Part shown: positions 50,971 to 59,049 of the stretch, piece after piece
How the letters are laid out: each line of letters opens with the position of its first letter
How positions within the stretch are numbered: position 1 is the first letter of the stretch
NCBI GenBank assembly: GCA_017556805.1
Contig: JAFYMC010000035.1
Coordinates: 124,001-188,000, forward strand
From: Lachnospiraceae bacterium
Lineage (GTDB): Bacteria; Bacillota; Clostridia; Lachnospirales; Lachnospiraceae
Length of the DNA stretch: 64,000 nucleotides
Reading direction: 5' to 3'
Made by a program: the position numbers and the translations under genes
The notes under the pieces: generated by a model
What the model saw: only the letters and a program-made list of their open reading frames with translations
Database searches by the model: none
What the model was told of the DNA's origin: nothing

Positions 50971-52242
50971 TTACATTCCCAACATCATAATCAGTTCGTA
51001 GACCGAACTTACTACCGGCGGACGCTTTACACTTCCGACCGGTACCGCCGCCGGGTCTGATATCGACAACCTTTTATGATATCCGAGCTCGTTATAGTAA
51101 TGTCGCAATTCCCTTCGATATTGTACGTACTCCTCCAAAGCCTCCTCTATACGTTCTTTTCGCTCTCTTCGTTCTTTCAGTTCTCGTTCTTCACGTTTCT
51201 TTTGGAGTTTTCGTTGTGCTTTGTCATATTCCATGGAAGACGTTAACTTCTCCTCCGGCCAAATCCGCGTATAGCTTCCGCCAAGCTCATCCAAGAGTTC
51301 TGTCCATGTCCGAACCTCCCCAGATTCTTTCATACTGCTTCGATTCTCCATAAACCAATCCTTTAGCAATTCCCAAGTAGCTTCGGAAATCATGATACTC
51401 CAATTCTTCTTACTGTCATAATTGTCGTTATAGGAAATATTGTCGTATCCGATTTTCACAATGCCGGTAGGGGTACGCTCCATCATGCCGCAAATTTCAA
51501 AGGAAGCATAAATTCTGCCAAACTCCGGACGGGATACAAGATTCGGATATTTTGTGTAATACTCCTTGGCCAAAGCATTATATTTTTCTACATCAGCCTG
51601 TGTTTGAAGCAATACCTTACCGCCCCGTCCTTCATCTCCCGGCCGCATGACATAGGAAATCCCGGTACCGGCATGGGTCCCGATATAATATCCTGTAAGC
51701 GCCTCTTCAGGAACATTCTCTACGTCCATTGCCTCCGCCAGTCCCCGTTCCAGTTCATCCGTTACCGGAATCGCATCATACCAAGCCCCGCCTACAATCT
51801 CACTAATCATCACCCGAGTACCGGTCTTTTCATCTACCCTGATTTTCAAATCGTCCACAGAAAACACGCCCGCACTTTTTCCGTTAATTAAAATCCGAAG
51901 ACCGCCCTTCCCGATTTCCGGCTCCGGAACAAAGGAATAATGTTCTGTAGAAACTTCTCGAAACTTCGAAATATGTATCGAATGCTTCACCGTCTCCATG
52001 GGATCTTCCGAAAGTACCTTAGGCTTGCCCGCATCCGCAAACTGTTGCCAAATCTCCAAAATCTTCTTATGTCCAACCTTTGTCCTCTGGTTATATCCGT
52101 TCATAACCTCTGTTTCATCGACTTGAAGCTCATCGTTACAGAACTTGATAAATTCCTCGTCTGTAACGTTCTTTGTAGACAGTATTCCTATCTTTGTGCT
52201 GTAATTATAAATACCGATGGTTCCAACTCCGCTTAACATCAT
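50971..52242 (-). CDS. Hypothetical protein, 423 residues, with C-terminal coiled coil
   Basis: Not recognised with confidence. The N-terminus (MMLSGVGTIGIYNYSTKIG) has no signal peptide. A mixed alpha/beta region (about 25-300) includes LRILINGKSAGVFSVDDLKIRVDEKTG-type strands and GYYIGTHAGTGISYVMRPGDEG. A basic coiled coil (about 345-395, KLQKKREERELKERR) and a short tail follow. The coiled coil is similar in composition to that of the next gene, and both have the same N-terminal NxYSTK flavour, so the two may be related. AAGGCGG precedes the ATG. Possibly one of the DUF families that cluster with DUF6033 in Lachnospiraceae; this is a guess. Confidence 0.7.
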   Translation of the reverse strand: MMLSGVGTIGIYNYSTKIGILSTKNVTDEEFIKFCNDELQVDETEVMNGYNQRTKVGHKKILEIWQQFADAGKPKVLSEDPMETVKHSIHISKFREVSTEHYSFVPEPEIGKGGLRILINGKSAGVFSVDDLKIRVDEKTGTRVMISEIVGGAWYDAIPVTDELERGLAEAMDVENVPEEALTGYYIGTHAGTGISYVMRPGDEGRGGKVLLQTQADVEKYNALAKEYYTKYPNLVSRPEFGRIYASFEICGMMERTPTGIVKIGYDNISYNDNYDSKKNWSIMISEATWELLKDWFMENRSSMKESGEVRTWTELLDELGGSYTRIWPEEKLTSSMEYDKAQRKLQKKREERELKERRERKERIEEALEEYVQYRRELRHYYNELGYHKRLSISDPAAVPVGSVKRPPVVSSVYELIMMLGM

Positions 52243-52282
52243 ACTCTACCGCCTTTCCGTAATGTAATAATTATAGAAATAA

Positions 52283-52320
52283 AGCGCCTGTTCTCAATCC
52301 TTCCATTGAAAACAGACGCT
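52283..52320 (-). terminator. Probable terminator after the DUF6033-like gene
   Basis: An imperfect 16-bp stem (AGCGTCTGTTTTCAAT with ATTGAGAACAGGCGCT, mostly paired) with a 6-base loop is followed on the minus strand by TTATTTC. It lies between the 264-residue and 423-residue genes. Confidence 0.65.
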
Positions 52321-52389
52321 CTCCGTAGCTCATATACCATATTATTCTACATTTTCTTAATTGCAGAACCTAGGCAAGGCCTTAAAATC

Positions 52390-53184
52390 TTATCCTTTAA
52401 AATCAATGATTGTTCCCAGTCCCTTTTCTGCCTCGGTCATTGTGGTATCCGACACAAACAAATAATTGAAATCCTCCACCATTTTTACCAATTCATCAAT
52501 GGAATCCGCAGAAAAGACCTCTTCTTCGGCTTCCTTGGTTTCAAGCCGGTGTTCTTCCCGTTTTTCCTCTAATCGCTCTTGCCGTTCCTTTTTCTCCGCT
52601 TTCTTCTCTGCTTCCTTCTTCTCGGCCTTTTTCTCTACTCTCCGCTTTTCCAGACGTGCTGCCTGGTCGTTAAAGGACTTACTCATCACTGCAAAGAAAG
52701 AAGTAACTCCGTTATCCTTTACCTGCACACCGAAGCCCTTTACATTGGAGAACCGCCCAAGCGCCTGCTTTAACTGCGGCAACTGTTTCTGTGCGGATGC
52801 AATCACGCCTTCGTACTGCTTGCGGAACTTCTCATCCTCCGCCATCCGTTCTACCTTCTCCTCATCAATCAAAACCACCATCTTCTGAGGATTCGCAAAG
52901 CTACCGGCATTGGCCTTCGCCATCTCCTTCATATCCTTACTTACCAGGATAAAATCCATATTTTTATACTTGGACTTTAACTCCTCGTAATACTTCGCCG
53001 CCTTTTCACTCAGCTTCGGCTGACCGATAGTCTTGCCCTTTACGTCAACCTTTTTGGTGACTTCATTCTCCTTCTCAACACTTATTCCATCGGTCGCTTT
53101 CGTTTCCTTTGTTGCTTTTGCATCCTTCGTACTGTAAGTATTGCCCGCAATATGCATATTACTGAGTATCGATTCAATTCCCAT
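52390..53184 (-). CDS. DUF6033-like protein with basic coiled coil
   Basis: Protein of 264 residues. Residues 1-50 are a disordered Lys/Thr-rich leader (ESILSNMHIAGNTYSTKD). A small folded domain (about 55-165) has LSEKAAKYYEELKSKYKNMDFILVSKD and QKMVVLIDEEKVERMAEDEKFRKQYEG, the pattern I associate with DUF6033. A highly charged coiled coil (about 175-222, made of KKAEKKEAE-type repeats) precedes a C-terminal FSADSIDELVKMVEDFNYLF. No signal peptide. Function unknown. AGGAGG precedes the ATG. It has its own terminator and probably its own promoter. Confidence 0.72.
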   Translation of the reverse strand: MGIESILSNMHIAGNTYSTKDAKATKETKATDGISVEKENEVTKKVDVKGKTIGQPKLSEKAAKYYEELKSKYKNMDFILVSKDMKEMAKANAGSFANPQKMVVLIDEEKVERMAEDEKFRKQYEGVIASAQKQLPQLKQALGRFSNVKGFGVQVKDNGVTSFFAVMSKSFNDQAARLEKRRVEKKAEKKEAEKKAEKKERQERLEEKREEHRLETKEAEEEVFSADSIDELVKMVEDFNYLFVSDTTMTEAEKGLGTIIDFKG

Positions 53185-53283
53185 AACACTACCTCCTTGT
53201 AGTCAGTGACGTAAGTCCGTTTACGTGCCTCTCTAAAACATTATATCGACAAAAGCTTACAAAATCTTAATGTTCCCTCACGC

Positions 53284-54249
53284 TTAAACAATCCCGCCGC
53301 TTTTTAACTGTTTCTTCCGAAGTCGAGCCAACGAACCGGCTCCATCCGTACGATACAACTCTAAAAGTTCAAGAAAATTCCCGGTATCCTTGCATTTATT
53401 AAGCAAAGAACGCATCTCCTCCGCATCTTTTCCAAATAACAAACCCAGCAAACCTAAATCATACGTATTTTGCATCTCACTCAGAATCCCTTGATTATAC
53501 AAATCCTCCATAAACCCGTAATTCCGCACTTCCGTACCGATTTGCATTGCCTTCTCATACAAATCCGGATCCACCGTACGAAGATAATTCAGATATCTTG
53601 TTTCGATATTCCGGTTCGGCGTACCGCTCATCATCCAATTAGCAATATCCTCCACCGATGCGCCCATCCCCGCGTCATCAATCAGATGCATCTTGTACTT
53701 ACCGTTTGCATCCTTTGTAAACGTATACTTTCCATCCTCCGAGTACAACGTATCGGACCAACCGTATTTCGGTGCCGCTTCATCCTTCACCAGCACTTCA
53801 AAGGCTTTCCACGCATAACCCGCGCCATCCTTCGCATCTGCCGACGGCACCTCCATCTTCCCCAGCGCAACCGCAGTCTGAATCAATTCATAATCCGAAA
53901 TTGCCTCTCCGTGATAATAAAATGAGGACTGCTCCTTCAGCTTATCAAAAGCCTCCGGAAGCTTTACCGCATCCAGCTTTTCTTTAGAAACTTCTACAAA
54001 ATCCTCCGGCTTTTTACTGCCGGCCGTTTTCATCTGAACTCTCGGACCATTCGTAATCTTAGTCCCGTACTTTGCCGTCACCATATGCTCCGTGATCGAC
54101 ACGGTCGCAAACCCGAACAGGCTCTTTCCCATTCCAAATCGTCCGATACCTTCCACCTTCACAGAATAAGGGAAAGACGAACCACTTTTCGTATTCCGCA
54201 AAACCGCATAAGACCCGGTATAAAAAACATTCCTCGGTTGTACTCTCAT
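53284..54249 (-). CDS. Hypothetical protein, about 322 residues
   Basis: Not recognised. The N-terminus lacks a signal peptide and has FGMGKSLFGFATVSITEHMV; the middle (about 85-180) has a helical part and a GYAWKAFEVLVKDEAAPKYGWSDTLYSEDGKY stretch split by short turns, with TFTKDANGKYKMHLIDDAG; the C-terminal third is helical (about 200-310, NYLRTVDPDLYEKAMQIG and LLNKCKDTGNFLELLELY). The start is at 54249 or 54252: GGAGG lies 7 or 4 nt upstream. It is the most upstream of three unknown proteins on this strand. Upstream lies a purine-rich leader with a start-stop motif. Confidence 0.68.
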   Translation of the reverse strand: MRVQPRNVFYTGSYAVLRNTKSGSSFPYSVKVEGIGRFGMGKSLFGFATVSITEHMVTAKYGTKITNGPRVQMKTAGSKKPEDFVEVSKEKLDAVKLPEAFDKLKEQSSFYYHGEAISDYELIQTAVALGKMEVPSADAKDGAGYAWKAFEVLVKDEAAPKYGWSDTLYSEDGKYTFTKDANGKYKMHLIDDAGMGASVEDIANWMMSGTPNRNIETRYLNYLRTVDPDLYEKAMQIGTEVRNYGFMEDLYNQGILSEMQNTYDLGLLGLLFGKDAEEMRSLLNKCKDTGNFLELLELYRTDGAGSLARLRKKQLKSGGIV

Positions 54250-54319
54250 CATCGCCCCTCCGAAACAAATCATTGATATGACCGTCAACCCAACTATCTT
54301 TTATATCGGATGACAACTG

Positions 54320-54339
54320 CTACATATTAACCTCCTCCT
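54320..54339 (-). other. Start-stop element (AUG-UAG) after a strong ribosome binding site
   Basis: On the minus strand AGGAGGAGG (54331-54339) is followed 5 bases later by ATG TAG (54325-54320). It lies about 70 bases upstream of the start of the 322-residue protein. A ribosome loading here would stop at once, so it might be a minimal leader ORF; it may also be chance, or the decayed start of a lost gene in that frame. Confidence 0.4.
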
Positions 54340-54467
54340 CTGCTTTCTCTCCTTCCTCTCCTTCCTCTTTCCCTTGACTTCCGATTCCCGATAAACTATA
54401 CTAACCTTGTGATTTTCAACCTGTCCTAATCCATGAAAATCCGCTAAAACAGCCAATGTCAAGACAT

Positions 54468-54496
54468 CTTTACAAGGATTCTCCCTCTTTGTAAAG
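54468..54496. promoter_or_regulatory. Inverted repeat, candidate operator
   Basis: CTTTACAA and TTGTAAAG, 8-bp arms separated by 13 bases, 60-88 bases upstream of the broken XRE regulator gene. Such a dyad could be the binding site of that regulator or of its predecessor. Confidence 0.4.
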
Positions 54497-54555
54497 GCCT
54501 TTTGATAGAAACATCTGTCACAGTTTGTTACACTAAAAAACGAAGGAGGTACCCA

Positions 54556-54984
54556 ATGAACATCGGAACAAAAATCAAAGAAGCCCGCACATCACTTGGC
54601 ATTACCTAGGAACAGGCATCCGAACAACTGCTGGTCTCCCGTCAGACCATCTCCAGTTGGGAAAACGGCAAATCCTTACCGGACATCGTCAGTGTCATCA
54701 AAATGAACGAGCTGTACCACTTAAATTTAGACGAACTATTAAAGGGAGACAAAGACATGATGAAAAAAATCGAAAAAGACACAAAGCTTGCAAAAATCCA
54801 AAAAAACTTTATCTATGCCGCATGGTGCATTGTCGCACTCTATGCTGTCATTGCACTACTTTCCATTTTCTTTAAAGGAACACCGGTTATCGATTTTCTC
54901 TCCGGTGCCGCACCCGGCATACTACTGGGAGTCAGCTTTCTGCTTGGTATCTTAAGCTTAAATAAACTGGAAACAAAAGAATAA
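54556..54984 (+). pseudogene. XRE-family regulator with membrane tail, interrupted by an amber codon
   Basis: A 142-codon frame with a classic HTH domain (NIGTKIKEARTSLGIT, then EQASEQLLVSRQTISSWENG and KSLPDI), a short linker, and two C-terminal transmembrane helices (about residues 85-105 and 112-132). Codon 18 (54607-54609) is TAG, exactly where LGITQEQ-type proteins have Gln (CAG). Everything else is intact, with AAGGAGG 7 nt before the ATG and a terminator after the stop. The simplest reading is a one-base nonsense mutation; suppression or restart at the ATG at 54703, which would give only the membrane part, are alternatives. Confidence 0.85.
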
Positions 54985-54997
54985 GTATTCCAATAAA

Positions 54998-55030
54998 CAA
55001 CAGCCTGAGGAACTAACTCTTAGGCTGTTG
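54998..55030 (+). terminator. Rho-independent terminator after the XRE pseudogene
   Basis: Stem CAACAGCCT / AGGCTGTTG with a 15-base loop, followed by TCTTATTTCTT. Confidence 0.8.
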
Positions 55031-55089
55031 TCTTATTTCTTATCGCCTTCTTCTAAGAACCGACATTCCCGAGCATATCCACACCCAGA

Positions 55090-55464
55090 AGAGGCTGTCG
55101 CTTTTCCGGCAGCCTCTCTTGTAGACAAACAGGTTTTGTGGCTCTCCATTATTTTACCAAAAGAAAACCTCCTAACCGAAATTCGAATTATCATTTAGCG
55201 TAGGATGTATAGACTTTCTTATTGCTTCGTTCATACACTGCAACGCTTGGACACGGATGTCCAAGCGAGCGTCTCAATAAGACAGGAGGTCGCATTGAGA
55301 CCGGTTGCATGCCTCTTACATACACTTGTCGAAGCAATTAGAAAGACTTACATTCGAAGCGTCCGATAAGGAGAATTTCGGTTACGAGGTTTTCTCGGGA
55401 CGTAAAAGAGAGCCACAAAGCCGTCCCCCTACACAAAGAGGCTGCCGCAAAAGCGACAGCCTCT
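55090..55464. repeat. 375-bp imperfect palindrome with a branched tip
   Basis: The left half and the reverse complement of the right half match in islands: the 28-base ends (55090-55117 and 55437-55464) differ at one position and each is itself a hairpin; 55163-55184 matches 55373-55394 with one mismatch in 22; GACTTTCTTATTGCTTCG matches TCTTTCTAATTGCTTCG. At the centre, TGCAAC/GTTGCA encloses two hairpins, CGCTTGGACA/TGTCCAAGCG with a CGGA loop (55244-55267) and GTCTCAAT/ATTGAGAC (55271-55301), giving a three-way junction. No ORF is present. The right end also serves as a terminator-like hairpin 11 bases after the oadA stop. It could be a miniature mobile element or a structured RNA. Confidence 0.8.
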
Positions 55465-55474
55465 GAAACTCATA

Positions 55475-56869
55475 TTAAACCGGGTATGCCTTGTTCTTGG
55501 TATCAGCCGCATTCACATCAACCTTGGTCTGCTGTGCCTGACGGTGCTTAAAGAACTCCATAGCAACCTGCGGGAACAGTGCGTAGGATAAAACATCCTC
55601 ATCCTGCTGCTTCCATTCCTTGATTTCCTCCTCAAACTTAGCAAGCTGCGGAGCAATCTTGTCTGCCGGACGGCAGGTAATCGGCTCTACATCGCCGATG
55701 GCCTTCTTCTGTACTTCCGGATTAAACGGCTTAATGGTCTGACCGAACTCACCGGAAAGAACCTTCTTAGACTCCTTGGTTACCATCTTGTAACGCTCGC
55801 CCTGAAGTACGTTAAGTACTGCCTGGGTACCAACGATCTGGGAAGACGGAGTAACAAGCGGCGGCTCACCGAAGTCCTTACGAACCTCCGGAATCTCCTT
55901 TAATACATCGTAGAACTTGTCTTCTGCCTTTGCTTCCTTAAGCTGGGAAACAAGGTTGGAAAGCATACCACCCGGAACCTGATAAAGAAGGGTCTTGATG
56001 TCTACACCCATTACCTTCGGGTTAAGAAGACCGCTCTTTAATGCCTCCTCCTGCATCGGACGGAAGTAATTTGCGATTTCCGCTAACAGATTCTGGTCTA
56101 ATCCGGTATCGTACTCGGTTCCCTTAAAGGTCTCAACCATAACTTCCGTTGCCGGCTGGCTGGTACCCATGGAGAACGGAGACATTGCGGTATCAATGAT
56201 ATCACAACCTGCCTCAACAGCCTTCAAGTAAGTCATTGCAGCCACACCGGAGGTGTAGTGAGTATGAAGTTGAATCGGAAGCTTGGTACCTTCCTTCAAA
56301 GCCTTAACCAGCTTATCTGCCTCATACGGAACCAAAAGACCTGCCATATCCTTGATACAAAGGGAATCCGCACCCATCTCCTCGATACGGCGAGCGGTTT
56401 CCTTCCAGTAATCTAAAGTGTAAGCATCACCGAGGGTATATGCCAGCGCAATCTGTGCATGTCCCTTTTCCTTGTTTGCCGCCTTAACAGCAGTCTGTAA
56501 GTTACGCAAATCGTTGAAACAGTCGAAAATACGAATAATATCAATACCGTTTGCGATGGACTTCTGAACAAAGTACTCTACTACGTCATCGGAATAATGA
56601 TTGTAGCCGAGGATGTTCTGTCCACGGAATAACATCTGAAGCTTAGTGTTCTTGAAGCCTGCACGAAGCTTTCTTAAACGCTCCCACGGATCTTCCTTTA
56701 AGAAACGAAGGGAAGCATCGAAGGTAGCACCGCCCCAACACTCTACAGAGTGGTAGCCTACCTTATCCATCTTTTCAATAATCGGAAGCATCTGTTCCGT
56801 TGTCATACGGGTTGCAATCAGGGACTGATGTGCATCACGTAAAATGGTCTCTGTAATCTTTACTGCCAT
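55475..56869 (-). CDS. oadA: Oxaloacetate decarboxylase alpha/5S-type carboxyltransferase subunit
   Basis: Carboxyltransferase of 464 residues with the TIM-barrel of the pyruvate carboxylase/OadA/transcarboxylase-5S group: ITETILRDAHQSLIATRM, MLFRGQNILGYNHY, RIFDCFNDLRN, the biotin-site KDMAGLLVP, and the metal ligands in QLHTHYTSG. A conserved C-terminal helical part follows (SQIVGTQAVLNVL), but no biotinyl domain, which here is a separate gene. It moves the carboxyl group between oxaloacetate/pyruvate and biotin. AGGAGG precedes the ATG. It is the last gene of a five-gene operon. Confidence 0.92.
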   Translation of the reverse strand: MAVKITETILRDAHQSLIATRMTTEQMLPIIEKMDKVGYHSVECWGGATFDASLRFLKEDPWERLRKLRAGFKNTKLQMLFRGQNILGYNHYSDDVVEYFVQKSIANGIDIIRIFDCFNDLRNLQTAVKAANKEKGHAQIALAYTLGDAYTLDYWKETARRIEEMGADSLCIKDMAGLLVPYEADKLVKALKEGTKLPIQLHTHYTSGVAAMTYLKAVEAGCDIIDTAMSPFSMGTSQPATEVMVETFKGTEYDTGLDQNLLAEIANYFRPMQEEALKSGLLNPKVMGVDIKTLLYQVPGGMLSNLVSQLKEAKAEDKFYDVLKEIPEVRKDFGEPPLVTPSSQIVGTQAVLNVLQGERYKMVTKESKKVLSGEFGQTIKPFNPEVQKKAIGDVEPITCRPADKIAPQLAKFEEEIKEWKQQDEDVLSYALFPQVAMEFFKHRQAQQTKVDVNAADTKNKAYPV

Positions 56870-56884
56870 TGTGAACCTCCTATT

Positions 56885-58156
56885 TTATACTCCGAAAATT
56901 GCCATAAATACACCGGCTGCTACTGCAGTACCGATAACACCCGCTACGTTCGGTCCCATTGCATGCATAAGAAGGAAGTTGCTCGGATCAGCCTCCGCAC
57001 CAACCTTCTGGGATACACGTGCGGCCATCGGCACAGCGGATACACCGGCAGAGCCGATAAGCGGATTAATCTTACCCTTCGTCGCCTTGCACATTAATTT
57101 ACCGAACAATACACCGCCTGCGGTTCCGATTGCAAACGCAATCAAACCAAGACCAACAATCTTAATGGTATCCAAACGCAGGAATGCCTGTGCGCTGGTG
57201 GTTGCACCAACGGAAGTACCGAGTAAAATAACAACGATGTACATGAGTGCGTTGGAAGCAGTCTCCTGAAGCTGCTTTACCACACCGGACTCACGGAACA
57301 AGTTACCGAGCATAAGGCTACCAACCAAAGCTGCGGTATCCGGAAGAATAAGTACTACTACAATCGTAACGATAATCGGGAACAACACCTTCTCCAGCTT
57401 GGAAACCGGACGAAGCTGCTCCATCTTAATCTTACGTTCCTTTTCCGTCGTGAACAGCTTCATAATCGGAGGCTGAATAATCGGAACTAAGGACATATAA
57501 GAATAAGCCGCAACCGCAATCGGTCCCATAAGCTGCGTCTGACCAAGCTTCATCGCAAGGAAGATGGAGGTCGGGCCGTCCGCACCACCGATAATGGAGA
57601 TGGCTGCTGCTGCCTTTCCGTTAAAGCCCATAATAATCGCAAAGAAATATGCTGCGAAAATACCGAGCTGTGCAGCTGCACCAAGCAGGAAGCTCTTCGG
57701 ATTTGCAATAAGCGGTCCGAAGTCTGTCATAGCACCTACGCCCATGAAAATCAGACACGGAAGGATTGCAAGTTCGTCCAACATGAAGAAATAGTGAAGC
57801 AAACCGCCTGCGGTCTCTACTGTCTTGGACGGGTCAACCGTTGCCATAATTTCAGCAATCGGCTGAGTTATTATTTCACCTAACGCATTTGTATATTCGT
57901 TTCCGGTTAATTTGCAAACCATATCGCCTGCGGAATTATAATATGTCGTATACGGCTCTGCCATAATACCCGGGCAAAGATTAACCAGCAACATACCGAA
58001 GGAAATCGGAACTAACAAAAGCGGTTCATAGCCTTTTACAATCGCCAGATAAAGGAATACGAGAGCCACCAAAATCATAACATAGTTTCCCCAATAAAGC
58101 TTGGTAAAACCGGTACTCTCAAGCAATCCCATCAGCGTATCACCAATGTTACCCAT
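56885..58156 (-). CDS. oadB: Sodium-translocating decarboxylase beta subunit
   Basis: Integral membrane pump subunit of 423 residues with about 11 helices, shared by oxaloacetate, methylmalonyl-CoA and glutaconyl-CoA decarboxylases. Typical stretches are LPCLIFMGVGAMTDFGPLIANP, IIGGADGPTSIFLAMKL, the DTAALVGSLMLGNLFRESGV helix loop and SAGVSAVPMAARVSQKVG near the end. It decarboxylates carboxybiotin and exports Na+. The extended loop (about 70-110) near the N-terminus is as in the clostridial forms. It follows the biotin carrier by 16 bases. Confidence 0.94.
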   Translation of the reverse strand: MGNIGDTLMGLLESTGFTKLYWGNYVMILVALVFLYLAIVKGYEPLLLVPISFGMLLVNLCPGIMAEPYTTYYNSAGDMVCKLTGNEYTNALGEIITQPIAEIMATVDPSKTVETAGGLLHYFFMLDELAILPCLIFMGVGAMTDFGPLIANPKSFLLGAAAQLGIFAAYFFAIIMGFNGKAAAAISIIGGADGPTSIFLAMKLGQTQLMGPIAVAAYSYMSLVPIIQPPIMKLFTTEKERKIKMEQLRPVSKLEKVLFPIIVTIVVVLILPDTAALVGSLMLGNLFRESGVVKQLQETASNALMYIVVILLGTSVGATTSAQAFLRLDTIKIVGLGLIAFAIGTAGGVLFGKLMCKATKGKINPLIGSAGVSAVPMAARVSQKVGAEADPSNFLLMHAMGPNVAGVIGTAVAAGVFMAIFGV

Positions 58157-58172
58157 GGAAATTACCTCCTGA

Positions 58173-58544
58173 TTAGTTTAACGTAAGCATAACCTCGCCG
58201 GACTCAACACTTGCACCGACAGAAACTGCGATGCTTGCAACGGTACCGTCCTGCGGAGCAACGATTTCATTTTCCATCTTCATTGCCTCAAGAACAAGAA
58301 CAACATCACCCTTCTTTACTGCTGCGCCAACGCTGGTCTTAACTGCAAGAATCTTACCCGGCATCGGAGCGTTAACCTTAACTGCGCCTGCTGCGCCCGC
58401 CGGTGCTGCTGCCTTCGGAGCCGGTGCCGGAGCTGCTGCCGGAGCTGCTACTACCGGTGCTGCTGCTACCGGAGCTGCTACAGTGCCTTCTTCTACAGAT
58501 ACATTATAAACATTGCCATTCACAGTAATCGTATAATTCTTCAT
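58173..58544 (-). CDS. Biotin carrier protein (transcarboxylase 1.3S/decarboxylase gamma type)
   Basis: Protein of 123 residues with a short N-terminal strand (MKNYTITVNGNVYNVSVEEG), an Ala/Pro linker (about 22-52) and a biotinyl domain with the biotinylation motif EAMKMENE; Lys89 carries biotin. It would carry the carboxyl group between the two carboxyltransferases and the membrane beta subunit. The ATG has GGAGG upstream. It is the only biotin carrier in the operon, so all carboxyltransferase subunits encoded here probably share it. Confidence 0.95.
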   Translation of the reverse strand: MKNYTITVNGNVYNVSVEEGTVAAPVAAAPVVAAPAAAPAPAPKAAAPAGAAGAVKVNAPMPGKILAVKTSVGAAVKKGDVVLVLEAMKMENEIVAPQDGTVASIAVSVGASVESGEVMLTLN

Positions 58545-58599
58545 AATAATTTGCCTCCATTAATTTAAATAGATATTTTTTGTTTTATTTTACTTTTTA

Positions 58600-59037
58600 T
58601 TACCAGTTACATCTTGCGCGACGAATGGAACGCACTACCAAGCCGTTCTGGTTCGTTCTTGCCGGTGCCGGAAGACCCTGTGCCTGAGCCTGTGCCGCTG
58701 CAGCAGCCGCTTCGTACTCATAAATCGCAGCCGTAATTACAGCAACCAGCTCTGCATCGTTACAAAGCTCTTCTTCCTCGATCTGAGCAACCGTATTCTC
58801 GATTGCCGCCATCGGAACAACCTTTTCTTCCGCCTTTGCTTCCTTCTTTGCATTCTTCTTATTTTCAAATACATTTACATACTTCAGCATGGAAATCACA
58901 AAGGAGAAAAAGAGTAATGCACAGAACACCACCACTACACCGACTACCGTATTGGAAACTGCCTCCGGCATAGCTTCTGCAACCTTATCCCAATGTTGTT
59001 CCCATTTGCTTGCTAAAAATACCGATTCAAAATTCAT
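58600..59037 (-). CDS. OadG-type small membrane subunit
   Basis: Protein of 145 residues with one transmembrane helix (about 28-50, VSNTVVGVVVVFCALLFFSFVISML), a charged stretch (60-75), an Ala/Glu-rich helix with IAQIEEEELCNDAELVAVITAAIYEYEA-like composition and a C-terminus VVRSIRRARCNW, which is the usual end of OadG-like gamma or MmdE-like delta subunits. It anchors the carboxyltransferase to the beta subunit. Gap to the next gene is 55 bases; GAGGTGA precedes the ATG. Confidence 0.85.
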   Translation of the reverse strand: MNFESVFLASKWEQHWDKVAEAMPEAVSNTVVGVVVVFCALLFFSFVISMLKYVNVFENKKNAKKEAKAEEKVVPMAAIENTVAQIEEEELCNDAELVAVITAAIYEYEAAAAAAQAQAQGLPAPARTNQNGLVVRSIRRARCNW

Positions 59038-59049
59038 ACCGTCACCTCA

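Larger units (their letters stand above)
54250..54555. other. Intergenic region between divergent genes
   Basis: About 306 bases without a supported gene. It holds a purine-rich tract on the minus strand (54331-54373), a start-stop element (54320-54339) and a TTTACAA-type inverted repeat (54468-54496). I could not place a consensus promoter for either flanking gene. Confidence 0.6.

Noticed and set aside
54059-54316. Minus-strand frame of 85 codons overlapping the 322-residue protein gene
   Set aside because: Its stop lies inside the coding frame of the other gene and its only good ribosome binding site leads to ATG TAG. Codon pattern favours the overlapping 322-residue frame.
55090-55464. 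CRISPR array or insertion sequence explanation for the repeats
   Set aside because: There is a single palindrome with no regular spacers and no transposase gene nearby.
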